Origin: Prevotella sp. HUN102
Lineage (GTDB): Bacteria > Bacteroidota > Bacteroidia > Bacteroidales > Bacteroidaceae
NCBI RefSeq assembly: GCF_000688375.1
Contig: NZ_JIAF01000003.1
Span: 1 to 64,000 of the forward strand
Reading direction: 5' to 3'
Length of the DNA: 64,000 bases
In this document: positions 19,598-27,665 of the stretch, in pieces
How the letters are laid out: the number at the start of each line of letters is the position of its first letter
How positions within the stretch are numbered: position 1 is the stretch's first letter
The notes under the pieces: model-generated
What the model was told of the DNA's origin: nothing
Databases searched by the model: none
The model's input: only the letters and a program-made list of their open reading frames with translations
Translations under genes and position numbers: made by a program

Positions 19598-19641
19598 CGC
19601 AGCCATACCTGAATCCAGACCGATTTCCACCGATTTGCAAG

Positions 19642-19723
19642 TATGCGAAAAATGCAGCGCATTCTTCGCAAAAACGCACTGCATTCTTGCGAAGAATGGA
19701 ATGCAATCTTCGCACGTTTGGAA
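19642..19723. repeat. Dispersed repeat family B (copy 3)
   Basis: ATGCGAAAAATGCAGCGCAT, TTCTTCGCAAAAACGCA-type units and a final CAATCTTCGCACGTTTGG. It sits between two family A copies in the 19345-20136 gap. Confidence 0.7.
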
Positions 19724-19802
19724 AGAGGAGAAATAATGACTGATTATCAGATGGTTACAAGAGGGTAAACAAACAAGAAAACGAAAGAAAAATTGAAAAG
19801 GT

Positions 19803-20023
19803 TCTCTCACAGATTTCGCAGATGCACAGATTTAAGTCTGCGCTTCCAAACACAGAGAAGGCAAAGCCTTCAAAGAGAACACAGATGCTCAATAAAGCAC
19901 GAATTGGGCATTTAGCCGACAATAGACGTTCATCAAAGAAAATCTGTGCCATCCTTGAAGGCTTTGCCTTCTCTGTGGCGAAAACGATAATCTGTGCATC
20001 TGTTCCATCCGTGAGAGATAAGG
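19803..20023. repeat. Dispersed repeat family A (copy 5, long form)
   Basis: The longest copy, about 220 bp. The outer ends CTCTCACAGATT and CATCCGTGAGAGA are inverted, and inside CAGAGAAGGCAAAGCCTTCA faces TTGAAGGCTTTGCCTTCTCT. The whole forms a long imperfect stem. No ORF of note lies inside, so a MITE-like or structured-RNA nature is possible. Confidence 0.75.
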
Positions 20024-20063
20024 CTGCGAGACGGTTCATTAATTATTAAAGCAACCCTATAAT

Positions 20064-20092
20064 CCTGAGTTCGAATTTATCCCGAATTCAGG
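20064..20092 (-). terminator. Hairpin at the end of the gyrA-TPR operon
   Basis: CCTGAGTTCG and CGAATTCAGG pair with one mismatch around a 9-nt loop, about 45 bp past the stop codon of the last TPR gene. The T-run is weak, so termination is a modest inference. Confidence 0.45.
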
Positions 20093-20136
20093 CAATCTAT
20101 TCAGTTTCCTTGTCTGTTTCTGAAACTCTGACCTAA

Positions 20137-21336
20137 TCATCCGTTGGTGTTCCGAAGTTTGTCTATCGCGTCAAACTCCTTGCCCATATTGAGATTAAGG
20201 TAGATGGTGTATAAAGGTGCAAACCATTTATCCTTTTCCTGTGGCGCAAGGCTACGGTACTTCTCGAGATACGGCAGTGCTTTTTCGTAGAACTGGCTTA
20301 TCCTGCCACGCTTTGCACGCCTGTGCTGCGACTTTTCCAGCTCGATGGCCTGATCGAAGTACGCCAGTCCCATATTGAAATGGGCATCGGCATTCTCGGG
20401 ATTCTGTTCCAACAGCTTGGAGCACAGCTCTATACATTCATCGTATCGGGCAAGGTTCAGGAGTACCGTGCTCTTTGTGAGACGGAAGAGGACGCTCGTG
20501 GAGTCGGCTTCCAAAGCCTTGTTGCAGACCACCAGCGCAGAATCGTACATCCGGTTCTGCGAATAATACTCCACGAGCCGGGGGAAGAAGAAAGCAAAAT
20601 TCGGATATTCCTCGAATCCTTTCTGCAATGCCCTCACGTATCTTACCGTGTCCTTGTTCAGCAGAAAAGCCTCTGCCTCGTACTGCCGCACGAAGTTGAG
20701 CATCGAGGAATCGCGCTCGGCGAGATTCATATACTTGAGAATCTTCTCGGCATTCTCCATCTTGTAGCCGCAATACATCGACCAATAGGCTGCGTGGGGC
20801 ATCAGAGCGTCGTCTTTCTCGAAATTGAATGCGGCGAAGAGGGGTTCTCTGTCGCTCCTGATGTAGGTGTCGAAATAATCGTAGGCGGCAGCATAGTCGT
20901 TCCTGTGAATCTGATAGACGCCTCCGTTGAAGAGGTTCGGACGGATGGAAGCAAGATATTCCGAATGCCTTTCCCTGTACTTGGGGTTCACTCTCCCTGT
21001 CGCATCGGGCTTTGTGTCGATGGAGTCGAAGGCCGCCATCGTTTCGTAGAGTCTCTTTGTGACGGAGAAAAATTCTGCCGTGTCCGATTTCTGCTTGAGA
21101 TATATCTTTTCGTTCGCCTTTGCATACTGGCGTTCGAGCGACTGGCAGAGTATCAGCCATATCTTCGTGTTCTCCCTGTTGGCAGAATCTTTCAGCAATG
21201 CACGCATACTCTGTTCTGCCGATGCGAGGTCTTTTCCGGTTTTTATCTGGTCGCGCGCAGCGGCAATTTGTTTCTTCTGAGCGAAAAGAAACAGGGGGAA
21301 GAACAGTAAAATGTAAAGTAATAATCTCTTTTTCAA
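20137..21336 (-). CDS. Secreted tetratricopeptide-repeat protein (third TPR gene after gyrA)
   Basis: 399 residues with signal peptide MKKRLLLYILLFFPLFLFAQ. TPR units are recognisable in the C-terminal half, for example LLNLARYDECIELCSKLLEQ and NADAHFNMGLAYFDQAIEL. It is related to the two genes upstream (shared KPDATGRVNPKYRE / NGKVKTKFVE / KGKVKPKFSG segments and a final PLYTIYLNLNMG-like end) but diverged. Its start is one base from the preceding stop. Such exported TPR proteins probably scaffold envelope complexes; no function is established. Confidence 0.85.
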   Translation of the reverse strand: MKKRLLLYILLFFPLFLFAQKKQIAAARDQIKTGKDLASAEQSMRALLKDSANRENTKIWLILCQSLERQYAKANEKIYLKQKSDTAEFFSVTKRLYETMAAFDSIDTKPDATGRVNPKYRERHSEYLASIRPNLFNGGVYQIHRNDYAAAYDYFDTYIRSDREPLFAAFNFEKDDALMPHAAYWSMYCGYKMENAEKILKYMNLAERDSSMLNFVRQYEAEAFLLNKDTVRYVRALQKGFEEYPNFAFFFPRLVEYYSQNRMYDSALVVCNKALEADSTSVLFRLTKSTVLLNLARYDECIELCSKLLEQNPENADAHFNMGLAYFDQAIELEKSQHRRAKRGRISQFYEKALPYLEKYRSLAPQEKDKWFAPLYTIYLNLNMGKEFDAIDKLRNTNG

Positions 21337-21337
21337 A

Positions 21338-22450
21338 CTAATCCTTGTATTTTGACACCAACGGTTCCAGTTCGCCGGCCTTGATTTTGTCTTCGAGAAT
21401 GGTGTAAATCATATATAAGGGATTTACCCAGTCCACTTTGTTTCGTCTCGGGTCCTTTGCCCTGACACGCTCGAGATAGGTGCGCGCTTCGGCAAAAATA
21501 TCCTTATACTCGTTTTCGGACGTAAACTCGCCCTTATGTTTCTTCTCTGCCACAAGGTTTCTGGCGTCTATGCCCTTCATATTGAGGCACACGCCGATGT
21601 TGAAGGCCACGGGAATGCTCGAGGGGTCAATCTCATCGGCAGCCTTGTAGGCCTCTATCGCCTCGTCCCAACGCTTGGCGTTCATTGCGATTTCGCCTTT
21701 CAGAATCCACGGAATGGGCTTGTTGTAGTTCTCCTCGAGCTGTTTGTCTACGAAGCTCTCAAGGTTGAAGCGCGGCGAAGGATACTGATAGAACTTCATC
21801 ACCCACGAGAAATAGGTATCGTTAGTAGGGTCCGACTCGTACAGTCGTGTGAGCACTTTCAGGTATCGCAGCGAATCCTCGGTGGTAATCATCTGCGCAC
21901 TCATACATTGCGCCTTTATTTCAGCCGCCTCAACGGCAGACTCGTCGTAGCGCAGTGCCGTGCTTGCATATTCGTCGGCCTTGTAATAGCTTCTGGCTTT
22001 CAGATGATAGTAGGAGAGATAATAGGCTGCCGTGCCGCTCTCGTCGGGTATTCCCATTACCAACGGACTGTTTCTCAATTCGAGATACTGCTCAAAGGCA
22101 TCCATTCCTTCCTGTCTCGTGTATTCTTTCTTGGCAAGATACAGACCTGCATCAATGAGCATCGGGTAGAGCCTGACCATACGGAGACTGTTCTTCTCCA
22201 CGAATTTGGTCTTTACTTTTCCATTACGGGTAGGCATTCTGTCGTATTCGTCGCACTGAACAGACAAGTTCACTCCTTCTATCACCGCACGATAGAAGGC
22301 CACGGAATCCCTATTCGAATGATGGCTGACCTTATTGCAGGCCTCAGCGGCAAGATGGTTCAGCTCCTGTGCTTTCTTTCTGCTGTCCTGAGCTTTGAGA
22401 GGTTGGAGAATGAAAACAAGCAGCAATATGAAGAAAAAAGATTTACGCAT
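21338..22450 (-). CDS. Secreted tetratricopeptide-repeat protein (second TPR gene after gyrA)
   Basis: 370 residues with signal peptide MRKSFFFILLLVFILQPLKA. It contains a TPR unit at about residues 255-290 (WDEAIEAYKAADEIDPSSIP, VAFNIGVCLNMKG) and ends NPLYMIYTILEDK, like its neighbours. It lies between two paralogs, consistent with old gene duplication. Role unknown. Confidence 0.85.
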   Translation of the reverse strand: MRKSFFFILLLVFILQPLKAQDSRKKAQELNHLAAEACNKVSHHSNRDSVAFYRAVIEGVNLSVQCDEYDRMPTRNGKVKTKFVEKNSLRMVRLYPMLIDAGLYLAKKEYTRQEGMDAFEQYLELRNSPLVMGIPDESGTAAYYLSYYHLKARSYYKADEYASTALRYDESAVEAAEIKAQCMSAQMITTEDSLRYLKVLTRLYESDPTNDTYFSWVMKFYQYPSPRFNLESFVDKQLEENYNKPIPWILKGEIAMNAKRWDEAIEAYKAADEIDPSSIPVAFNIGVCLNMKGIDARNLVAEKKHKGEFTSENEYKDIFAEARTYLERVRAKDPRRNKVDWVNPLYMIYTILEDKIKAGELEPLVSKYKD

Positions 22451-22518
22451 ACACCATATTATATATAAAAGCCCCCTTCTCTGGGCACAACTGCGCCAAA
22501 GAAGGGGGATAGGTATGA

Positions 22519-23778
22519 TTAGTTTGCACCTGCGTCTGCACCTGCTGCCATTGTTTCAGGGGCATCAGGACCCTTTACAAAGTAGTAGGCATTGTAGAGA
22601 GGATAAGCCCAGAAAGCCTTCTTCTCCTTCAGGATGTCGAGCTTCTTGGCTGCCTCAAGGTAGACAATCGCTTCCTTGTAAACTACATTGAACTGCTCGC
22701 GTGCCGCTGCTGAGAGCGTACCCTTCACAGCGTTTACGCGGTCCTGTGCGCGGTAGAAGAGGCACTGACCGATAGAGCCGTTGATTTCGATTTTCGCATT
22801 GTCGTCCTTGGCGTAAGGAAGTGCCTTCTTGAAAGCGTCGGCCGCAGCTTCGTAATTCTTCTTCTGGCTCTCGAACTGACCCTTCATCACGAGTCCGGCG
22901 TAGCTGTTAGGATTCTGTGCAAGGAGATCGCTGACGAACTTGTCGGCCTTGTCCTGCATACCCAGCGCACTGTAAGTAGCTGTCATAGTCTGGAAAACAG
23001 CGTCGTTGTCCTTGTCCTGATTGTAGATTACTTCGAGCTTCTTTGCATAATCAACGGAATCCTGACGGGTCTTCAGCTGAGAACCAAGAATAGCCAACTG
23101 CACCTGCTGAGCTTCCTTGGCACGGTCAGGGTTCTGCAAAGCGTACTTCACATACTTCTCTGCCATAGCGTAATCCTTGAACTGATAGGCATACAGCGTA
23201 GCGAAGTATGCAATCTCGCCCAAATTCTGGTCCTGTGCCTTGTCAAACTTGGCAAACATAGGATAGTCTGCTGATTCAACGTACTGTGCCAGATACTTGT
23301 AGGCATTCTTGTCGTCCTTGGCATTCTGATAGAAGATACCTCCGTTGATAAGATGAGGACGGAGAGAGTACAACTGGTCTACAATGCCAGAGAACTTAGG
23401 CTTTACCTTTCCCTTGGCGTTTGGCATATTGTCAAACTCAATCGCCTGAGCACCTGCGTCGAAAGCCTGACCTACCGCCTCATAGAGTCCCTTTTCATCA
23501 ACCTGCTTTGATGGTTCCTTGCCCATCTGCTTCTGGGTTTCGTTCTCAATCTGGGCAGCCTGCTCGGCATTTACCTTCTTCATTGCCAGTTCAAAGAGCT
23601 TGTTGTAGGCCTTTGCCTTTTCGGCATTGTCGGCAAGCTGTGCCAAACTTGACTTTACCAATGCTGAAGCCTCTGTGTAGGTCTGCGCCTTCAAGATAGC
23701 CTTCAATGGTTCGCTGTCGCCAGCAAATGCAGCCGATGTACTTAGTAGCATCAATGCTGCGAACATTAACTTTTTCAT
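22519..23778 (-). CDS. Secreted tetratricopeptide-repeat protein (first TPR gene after gyrA)
   Basis: 419 residues with signal peptide MKKLMFAALMLLSTSAAFAG. TPR-like helices near residues 240-330 (QTMTATYSALGMQDKADKFV, NYEAAADAFKKALPYAKDDN) and the conserved end AFWAYPLYNAYYFVKG. It is 101 bp downstream of gyrA on the same strand, an arrangement common in this phylum. Codon use is clean and the start has no competitor. Confidence 0.88.
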   Translation of the reverse strand: MKKLMFAALMLLSTSAAFAGDSEPLKAILKAQTYTEASALVKSSLAQLADNAEKAKAYNKLFELAMKKVNAEQAAQIENETQKQMGKEPSKQVDEKGLYEAVGQAFDAGAQAIEFDNMPNAKGKVKPKFSGIVDQLYSLRPHLINGGIFYQNAKDDKNAYKYLAQYVESADYPMFAKFDKAQDQNLGEIAYFATLYAYQFKDYAMAEKYVKYALQNPDRAKEAQQVQLAILGSQLKTRQDSVDYAKKLEVIYNQDKDNDAVFQTMTATYSALGMQDKADKFVSDLLAQNPNSYAGLVMKGQFESQKKNYEAAADAFKKALPYAKDDNAKIEINGSIGQCLFYRAQDRVNAVKGTLSAAAREQFNVVYKEAIVYLEAAKKLDILKEKKAFWAYPLYNAYYFVKGPDAPETMAAGADAGAN

Positions 23779-23879
23779 TTCAGTTATTTTTAAAAGGTTT
23801 ATTAATCTCGTGAATTATGTTTGTTTGACTATAAACGTGAGAATCGGCTTAATATTTTAAATGAACTTTTTTATTTCCA

Positions 23880-26504
23880 TTATTCAAAATCCACCGATGG
23901 AGTTATGGTCTCGGGAGTCTCGTCGTCCGACTCCTTTTCCTCGTCTGCGACGTTCTCTGTGTTGTTTGAAAGCCCGTTCTGGAAGTTTTCATTAGATTTT
24001 GTCCATTGCGCACGGCCTTCTTCCTCAACCTGCTCTTCGAGTTCGGCACTCATTACCTTGCAAACGGAAGCGATAACATCGTTCTTCTTTGCGAGGTTGA
24101 TAAGGCGCACGCCCTGTGTGGCACGTCCCATCACGCGGCATTCCGATACTGCGAGACGGATGACGATGCCGCTCTGGTTGATAATCATCAGGTCGTTGTC
24201 GTCGGTTACGTTCTTGATGGCCACGAGCCTGCCAGTCTTTTCGGTTATGTTCAGGGTCTTCACACCCTTTCCGCCACGGTTGGTAAGGCGATAGTCCTCC
24301 ACCATAGAGCGTTTGCCGTAGCCTTCTTCCGAAACCACCATCACAGTTTCCTTCTCCGGATCGTTTACAACAATCATTCCCACAACCTCGTCTGCGCCGT
24401 CGTCGTCGAGACGCATACCACGGACACCGGTTGAAACACGTCCCATCGTGCGAATCTTGTCTTCGTGGAAGCGGCAGGCGCGTCCGTTTCTGTCGGCAAT
24501 GATGAGTTCGTTGCTGCCGTTGGTCAGACGCACGTCCACCACCTCGTCGCCCTCGGTAATATTGATGGCTATCACGCCATTTGTTCGTGGACGGGAGTAG
24601 GCACGCAGCGAGGTCTTCTTCACGATACCCTTCTTCGTAACGAATACCACGTAGTGGCTGTCAATGAACTCTTCATCGTCCAAGCCTCGGATTCGGAGGA
24701 AAGCATTCACGCTGTCGTCTGCATCGAGTGCCAGCATATTCTGAATAGCACGTCCCTTGGAGGTCTTGTCGCCTTCTGGAATATCGTAACACTTCATCCA
24801 GAAGCAGCGTCCCTTCCGAGTGAAGAAGAGCATAGTCTGGTGCATCGTTGCGGGATAGATGAACTCCGTAAAGTCCTTGTCGCGGGTCTTTGCACCCTTT
24901 GAGCCTACGCCTCCGCGAGCCTGTTCCTTGAAATCGGCAAGCGGCGTGCGCTTGATGTAGCCCAGATGGCTGATGGTAATCACTACCGGGTCGTTTGGAT
25001 AGAAGTCTTCAGCGTTGAACTCGTGTTCGTCGGGAATGATTTCCGTGCGACGCTCATCGCCGTACTTTTCCTTAACCTCGAGCAGTTCTGCCTTCATCAC
25101 TTCCTTGCAACGCTCCGGATTGTCGAGCACTTCCTGCAAATCCTTGATGGTCTGCATCAGCTCGTCGTATTCGGCGTGCAACTGGTCCATACGGAGACCC
25201 GTTAATTGCGACAGACGCATATCCACGATGGCCTTGGACTGCAATTCATCCAGCTCGAAACGCTTCTCCAGATTGGTCTGCGCTTCGGCAGGGGTCTTGC
25301 TTGCACGGATGATATGCACCACCTCGTCAATGTTGTCGCAGGCTATCAGCAAGCCTTCGAGAATGTGGGCGCGCTCCTGTGCCTTCTTCAAGTCGAACTT
25401 TGTGCGACGGATGGTTACGTCGTGGCGATGCTCAACGAAATACTTGATGCACTCCTGAAGGCTCAGCAAGCGTGGCCTTCCGTTTACGAGCGCAATGCAG
25501 TTCACGGAGAACGAGCTTTGCAAAGCCGTCATCTTGAAGAGCTTGTTCAGTATGATGTTGGCGTTGGTGTCGCGTTTCAGGTCTACCACGATGCGCATAC
25601 CCTGTCGGCCGGTCTCGTCGTTCACGTTTGAGATGCCGTCCAATCGGCCTTCCTTTACCAAGTCGGCAATGTATTCAATCAACTGCTGCTTATTTACGCC
25701 GTAAGGTATCTCGGTTACGACAATCTTGTCGTGCTGGTCGTCGCTTTCAATTTCGGCCTTGGCACGCATTACCACGCGTCCCCTACCCGTTTCGTAAGCG
25801 TCCTTCACGCCCTGCAATCCGTAGATGTAAGCACCCGTAGGGAAGTCTGGAGCAGGGATATACTGCATCAGTTCCTCAACCGTGATTTCCGGATTGTCGA
25901 TGTATGCGCAGCAGCCGTCGAGCACCTCGCCCAGATTGTGGGTAGGCATATTCGTTGCCATACCTACGGCGATACCGTTGCCACCGTTTACAAGCAGGTT
26001 GGGAATCTTTGTCGGCATCACCGCCGGCTCTTTCAATGTGTCGTCGAAGTTGTTTACCATATTCACGGTATCCTTCTCGATGTCGTCCATCACGTGCTCG
26101 CCCATCTTTGCCAGACGGCACTCTGTGTAACGCATCGCAGCCGGCGAGTCGCCGTCCACCGAACCGAAGTTACCTTGTCCGTCCACGAGCTTGTAGCGCA
26201 TATTCCACTCCTGTCCCATACGCACCAGTGCGCCGTAGACAGAAGAGTCGCCGTGAGGATGGTACTTACCGAGCACTTCACCCACAACGCGCGCGCATTT
26301 CTTATAGGGTTGGTTGCTGAAGTTGCCGATACCACGCATACCGAAAAGGATGCGGCGGTGCACCGGCTTGAAACCGTCGCGAACATCGGGAAGCGCACGA
26401 GCCACAATCACCGACATGGAATAGTCGATGTAAGAGCTTTTCATCTCTTCCTCAATGTTGATTTTCAAGATACGGTCTTGATCAATAGTCTGATTTTCGT
26501 CCAT
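23880..26504 (-). CDS. gyrA: DNA gyrase subunit A
   Basis: The breakage-reunion subunit of gyrase (with GyrB) introduces negative supercoils. In 874 residues I see the winged-helix region with YHPHGDSSVYGALVRMGQEW (residues 81-100), the catalytic Tyr at about residue 126 (AAMRYTECRLA), and six C-terminal beta-pinwheel repeats with the GyrA box NRGGKG near residue 745. The quinolone-determining Ser (E. coli Ser83) is kept at residue 87; the position of E. coli Asp87 is Gly91. An acidic C-terminal tail follows. It heads a likely operon with three TPR genes. Confidence 0.98.
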   Translation of the reverse strand: MDENQTIDQDRILKINIEEEMKSSYIDYSMSVIVARALPDVRDGFKPVHRRILFGMRGIGNFSNQPYKKCARVVGEVLGKYHPHGDSSVYGALVRMGQEWNMRYKLVDGQGNFGSVDGDSPAAMRYTECRLAKMGEHVMDDIEKDTVNMVNNFDDTLKEPAVMPTKIPNLLVNGGNGIAVGMATNMPTHNLGEVLDGCCAYIDNPEITVEELMQYIPAPDFPTGAYIYGLQGVKDAYETGRGRVVMRAKAEIESDDQHDKIVVTEIPYGVNKQQLIEYIADLVKEGRLDGISNVNDETGRQGMRIVVDLKRDTNANIILNKLFKMTALQSSFSVNCIALVNGRPRLLSLQECIKYFVEHRHDVTIRRTKFDLKKAQERAHILEGLLIACDNIDEVVHIIRASKTPAEAQTNLEKRFELDELQSKAIVDMRLSQLTGLRMDQLHAEYDELMQTIKDLQEVLDNPERCKEVMKAELLEVKEKYGDERRTEIIPDEHEFNAEDFYPNDPVVITISHLGYIKRTPLADFKEQARGGVGSKGAKTRDKDFTEFIYPATMHQTMLFFTRKGRCFWMKCYDIPEGDKTSKGRAIQNMLALDADDSVNAFLRIRGLDDEEFIDSHYVVFVTKKGIVKKTSLRAYSRPRTNGVIAINITEGDEVVDVRLTNGSNELIIADRNGRACRFHEDKIRTMGRVSTGVRGMRLDDDGADEVVGMIVVNDPEKETVMVVSEEGYGKRSMVEDYRLTNRGGKGVKTLNITEKTGRLVAIKNVTDDNDLMIINQSGIVIRLAVSECRVMGRATQGVRLINLAKKNDVIASVCKVMSAELEEQVEEEGRAQWTKSNENFQNGLSNNTENVADEEKESDDETPETITPSVDFE

Positions 26505-26808
26505 TATATATGTATATTAATTCTATTCCTTTAAAACACAGCTCTCTGCACAGCCTCTTTTTCGTAAAAAATCGCTTAAAATGCCCTTTATTTTCGATTT
26601 AAGCCGTTTTGCAATACTTTTCAAGGTGTAAAATTACAAAAATAAAATGACACTCAAACAGCTCAGAGCGAAAAAGATTGGCATTTTAAGGAAAGTTATA
26701 AGGATGGGGAAAAAGGTGGATTCCATAAGCACCAACGCCTCATTGTTAAAAAATGTTTTTCAGATAAAAATATTTCACTAACCTTTTTCGCATTCCACAA
26801 AAAATATC

Positions 26809-26816
26809 TATCTTTG
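26809..26816 (+). promoter_or_regulatory. -7 box of tRNA-Ser promoter
   Basis: TATCTTTG matches TAnnTTTG and lies 48 bp upstream of the tRNA. A T-rich CCTTTTTCG stands about 20 bp before it at the -33 position. The rest of the 26505-26863 gap shows no gene; an AT-rich tract at 26637-26644 (TATTTTTG on the minus strand) could be the gyrA -7 box. Confidence 0.6.
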
Positions 26817-26863
26817 CACTCGCTTTCGGAAAGGAAGCAGGATCGCATAAACGATACCTCTTT

Positions 26864-26948
26864 GGAGAGATGGTAGAGTGGTCGATTACAGCAGTCTTGA
26901 AAACTGCCGCACTGAGAGGTGCCGGGGGTTCGAATCCCTCTCTCTCCG
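26864..26948 (+). tRNA. tRNA-Ser (anticodon TGA)
   Basis: Acceptor stem GGAGAGA pairs with TCTCTCC; the anticodon loop CTTGAAA gives TGA; a long variable arm (class II) and T-loop TTCGAAT follow. CCA is not encoded. The 3' end is the integration site of the mobile element: the last bases from CCTCTC onward recur at 42713-42725. Confidence 0.95.
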
Positions 26949-26949
26949 C
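26937..26949. other. attL: 3' end of tRNA-Ser, 13-bp core
   Basis: CCTCTCTCTCCGC at the tRNA 3' end is repeated exactly at 42713-42725. Together they flank the integrase-bearing element, so this is the restored chromosomal side of the target. Confidence 0.8.
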
Positions 26950-26956
26950 AAACAAG

Positions 26957-26988
26957 GGTGTAAATCAACGGGTTACGTGATTTACACC
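26957..26988. other. Hairpin at the left end of the IME
   Basis: GGTGTAAATC and GATTTACACC are perfect inverted repeats directly inside attL, followed by ATTACACCCAAA. This may be a terminator for the tRNA transcript or an integrase/excisionase site; the sequence does not decide. Confidence 0.6.
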
Positions 26989-27077
26989 TTTTATTACACC
27001 CAAAAAGTTTCTCGGTATTTCTTGTATGTTTTTTGTATCTGCTCATCAACCATGGTTTCGCTGGCAAACAACGCCTC

Positions 27078-27308
27078 ATGCCATTCTTCAACCGATCCAA
27101 CAAACCCGACCTTATCCTTGCCATCCAGTCGGCAGGAGTGTCAAGAGGACGCAGCGGCTTCCGCAAGGACAAGTCAGGCGAGAAGGTCGCCGAATCGGTA
27201 GAAGACCTCCTCGAACACCACACCGACGCTTTCGACACCCTCTACATCGGCTGCGAAAAGTTCCCCGTCCACGACATCGTAAATGTACCTGTAAGTGGTG
27301 TGATGTAA
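27078..27308 (+). CDS. Orphan small gene or gene fragment, GC-rich, unknown
   Basis: The ATG at 27078 gives 76 residues beginning MPFFNRSNKPDLILAIQSAG, with VAESVEDLLEHHTDAFDTLY and a final VHDIVNVPVSGVM. I do not recognise the family. The reading frame is followed by a strong terminator and its base composition is clearly more GC-rich than the neighbouring element genes, so it is likely a real coding sequence or the preserved 3' part of one, perhaps chromosomal in origin. An upstream in-frame TTG at 27033 would add 15 residues. Confidence 0.4.
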   Translation: MPFFNRSNKPDLILAIQSAGVSRGRSGFRKDKSGEKVAESVEDLLEHHTDAFDTLYIGCEKFPVHDIVNVPVSGVM

Positions 27309-27325
27309 GCAACACTTTGTTTATC

Positions 27326-27360
27326 AAAACGGCAAGAAACTTACCATTCTTGCCGTTTTT
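27326..27360 (+). terminator. Rho-independent terminator
   Basis: AAAACGGCAAGAA and TTCTTGCCGTTTT pair perfectly (13 bp) around an 8-nt loop, ending in a T-run. It closes the orphan gene and separates it from the restriction-modification operon. Confidence 0.9.
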
Positions 27361-27426
27361 CTTATTCTTTTTTGCGCATTTGATTTATTTCAGCTCGTAA
27401 TAGTTCCGACTTTCAGAGAAAAACGC

Positions 27427-27434
27427 TATCTTTG
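27427..27434 (+). promoter_or_regulatory. -7 box of the restriction-modification operon
   Basis: TATCTTTG, exact TAnnTTTG match, 24 bp upstream of the HTH gene start, so the leader is short. Confidence 0.6.
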
Positions 27435-27457
27435 CATTAAAAGCAAATCTTTTGACA

Positions 27458-27652
27458 ATGAAGTTAAATCTAAATAGAATAAAAGTTGTGCTGATAGAAC
27501 ACAACAAAACAGGCAAATGGCTATCAGAAGAGTTGGGGGTAAACCCTGCTACTGTTTCTAAATGGTGTACCAACACCACTCAGCCAGACTTGTACACGTT
27601 AAAGAAAATGGCGGAGTTGTTACAAATAGATATAAAGGAGCTGATAAAATAA
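27458..27652 (+). CDS. XRE-family HTH regulator, probable controller of the R-M operon
   Basis: 64 residues, almost wholly one helix-turn-helix: GKWLSEELGVNPATVSKWCT is the binding core and QPDLYTLKKMAELLQIDIKE the closing helices. The ATG at 27458 is preferred over an upstream TTG because it places the promoter 24 bp away. Its size and place before the methylase genes fit restriction-modification controller proteins, which delay the nuclease until methylation is set. That role is inferred. Confidence 0.85.
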   Translation: MKLNLNRIKVVLIEHNKTGKWLSEELGVNPATVSKWCTNTTQPDLYTLKKMAELLQIDIKELIK

Positions 27653-27665
27653 TACGATTCAGGCA

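Noticed and set aside
26696..27238. Long minus-strand open frame across the tRNA-Ser gene
   Set aside because: It includes the translation [20 protein letters not shown], a well-known false product of antisense tRNA-Ser sequence. A second such frame lies at 26746-26955.
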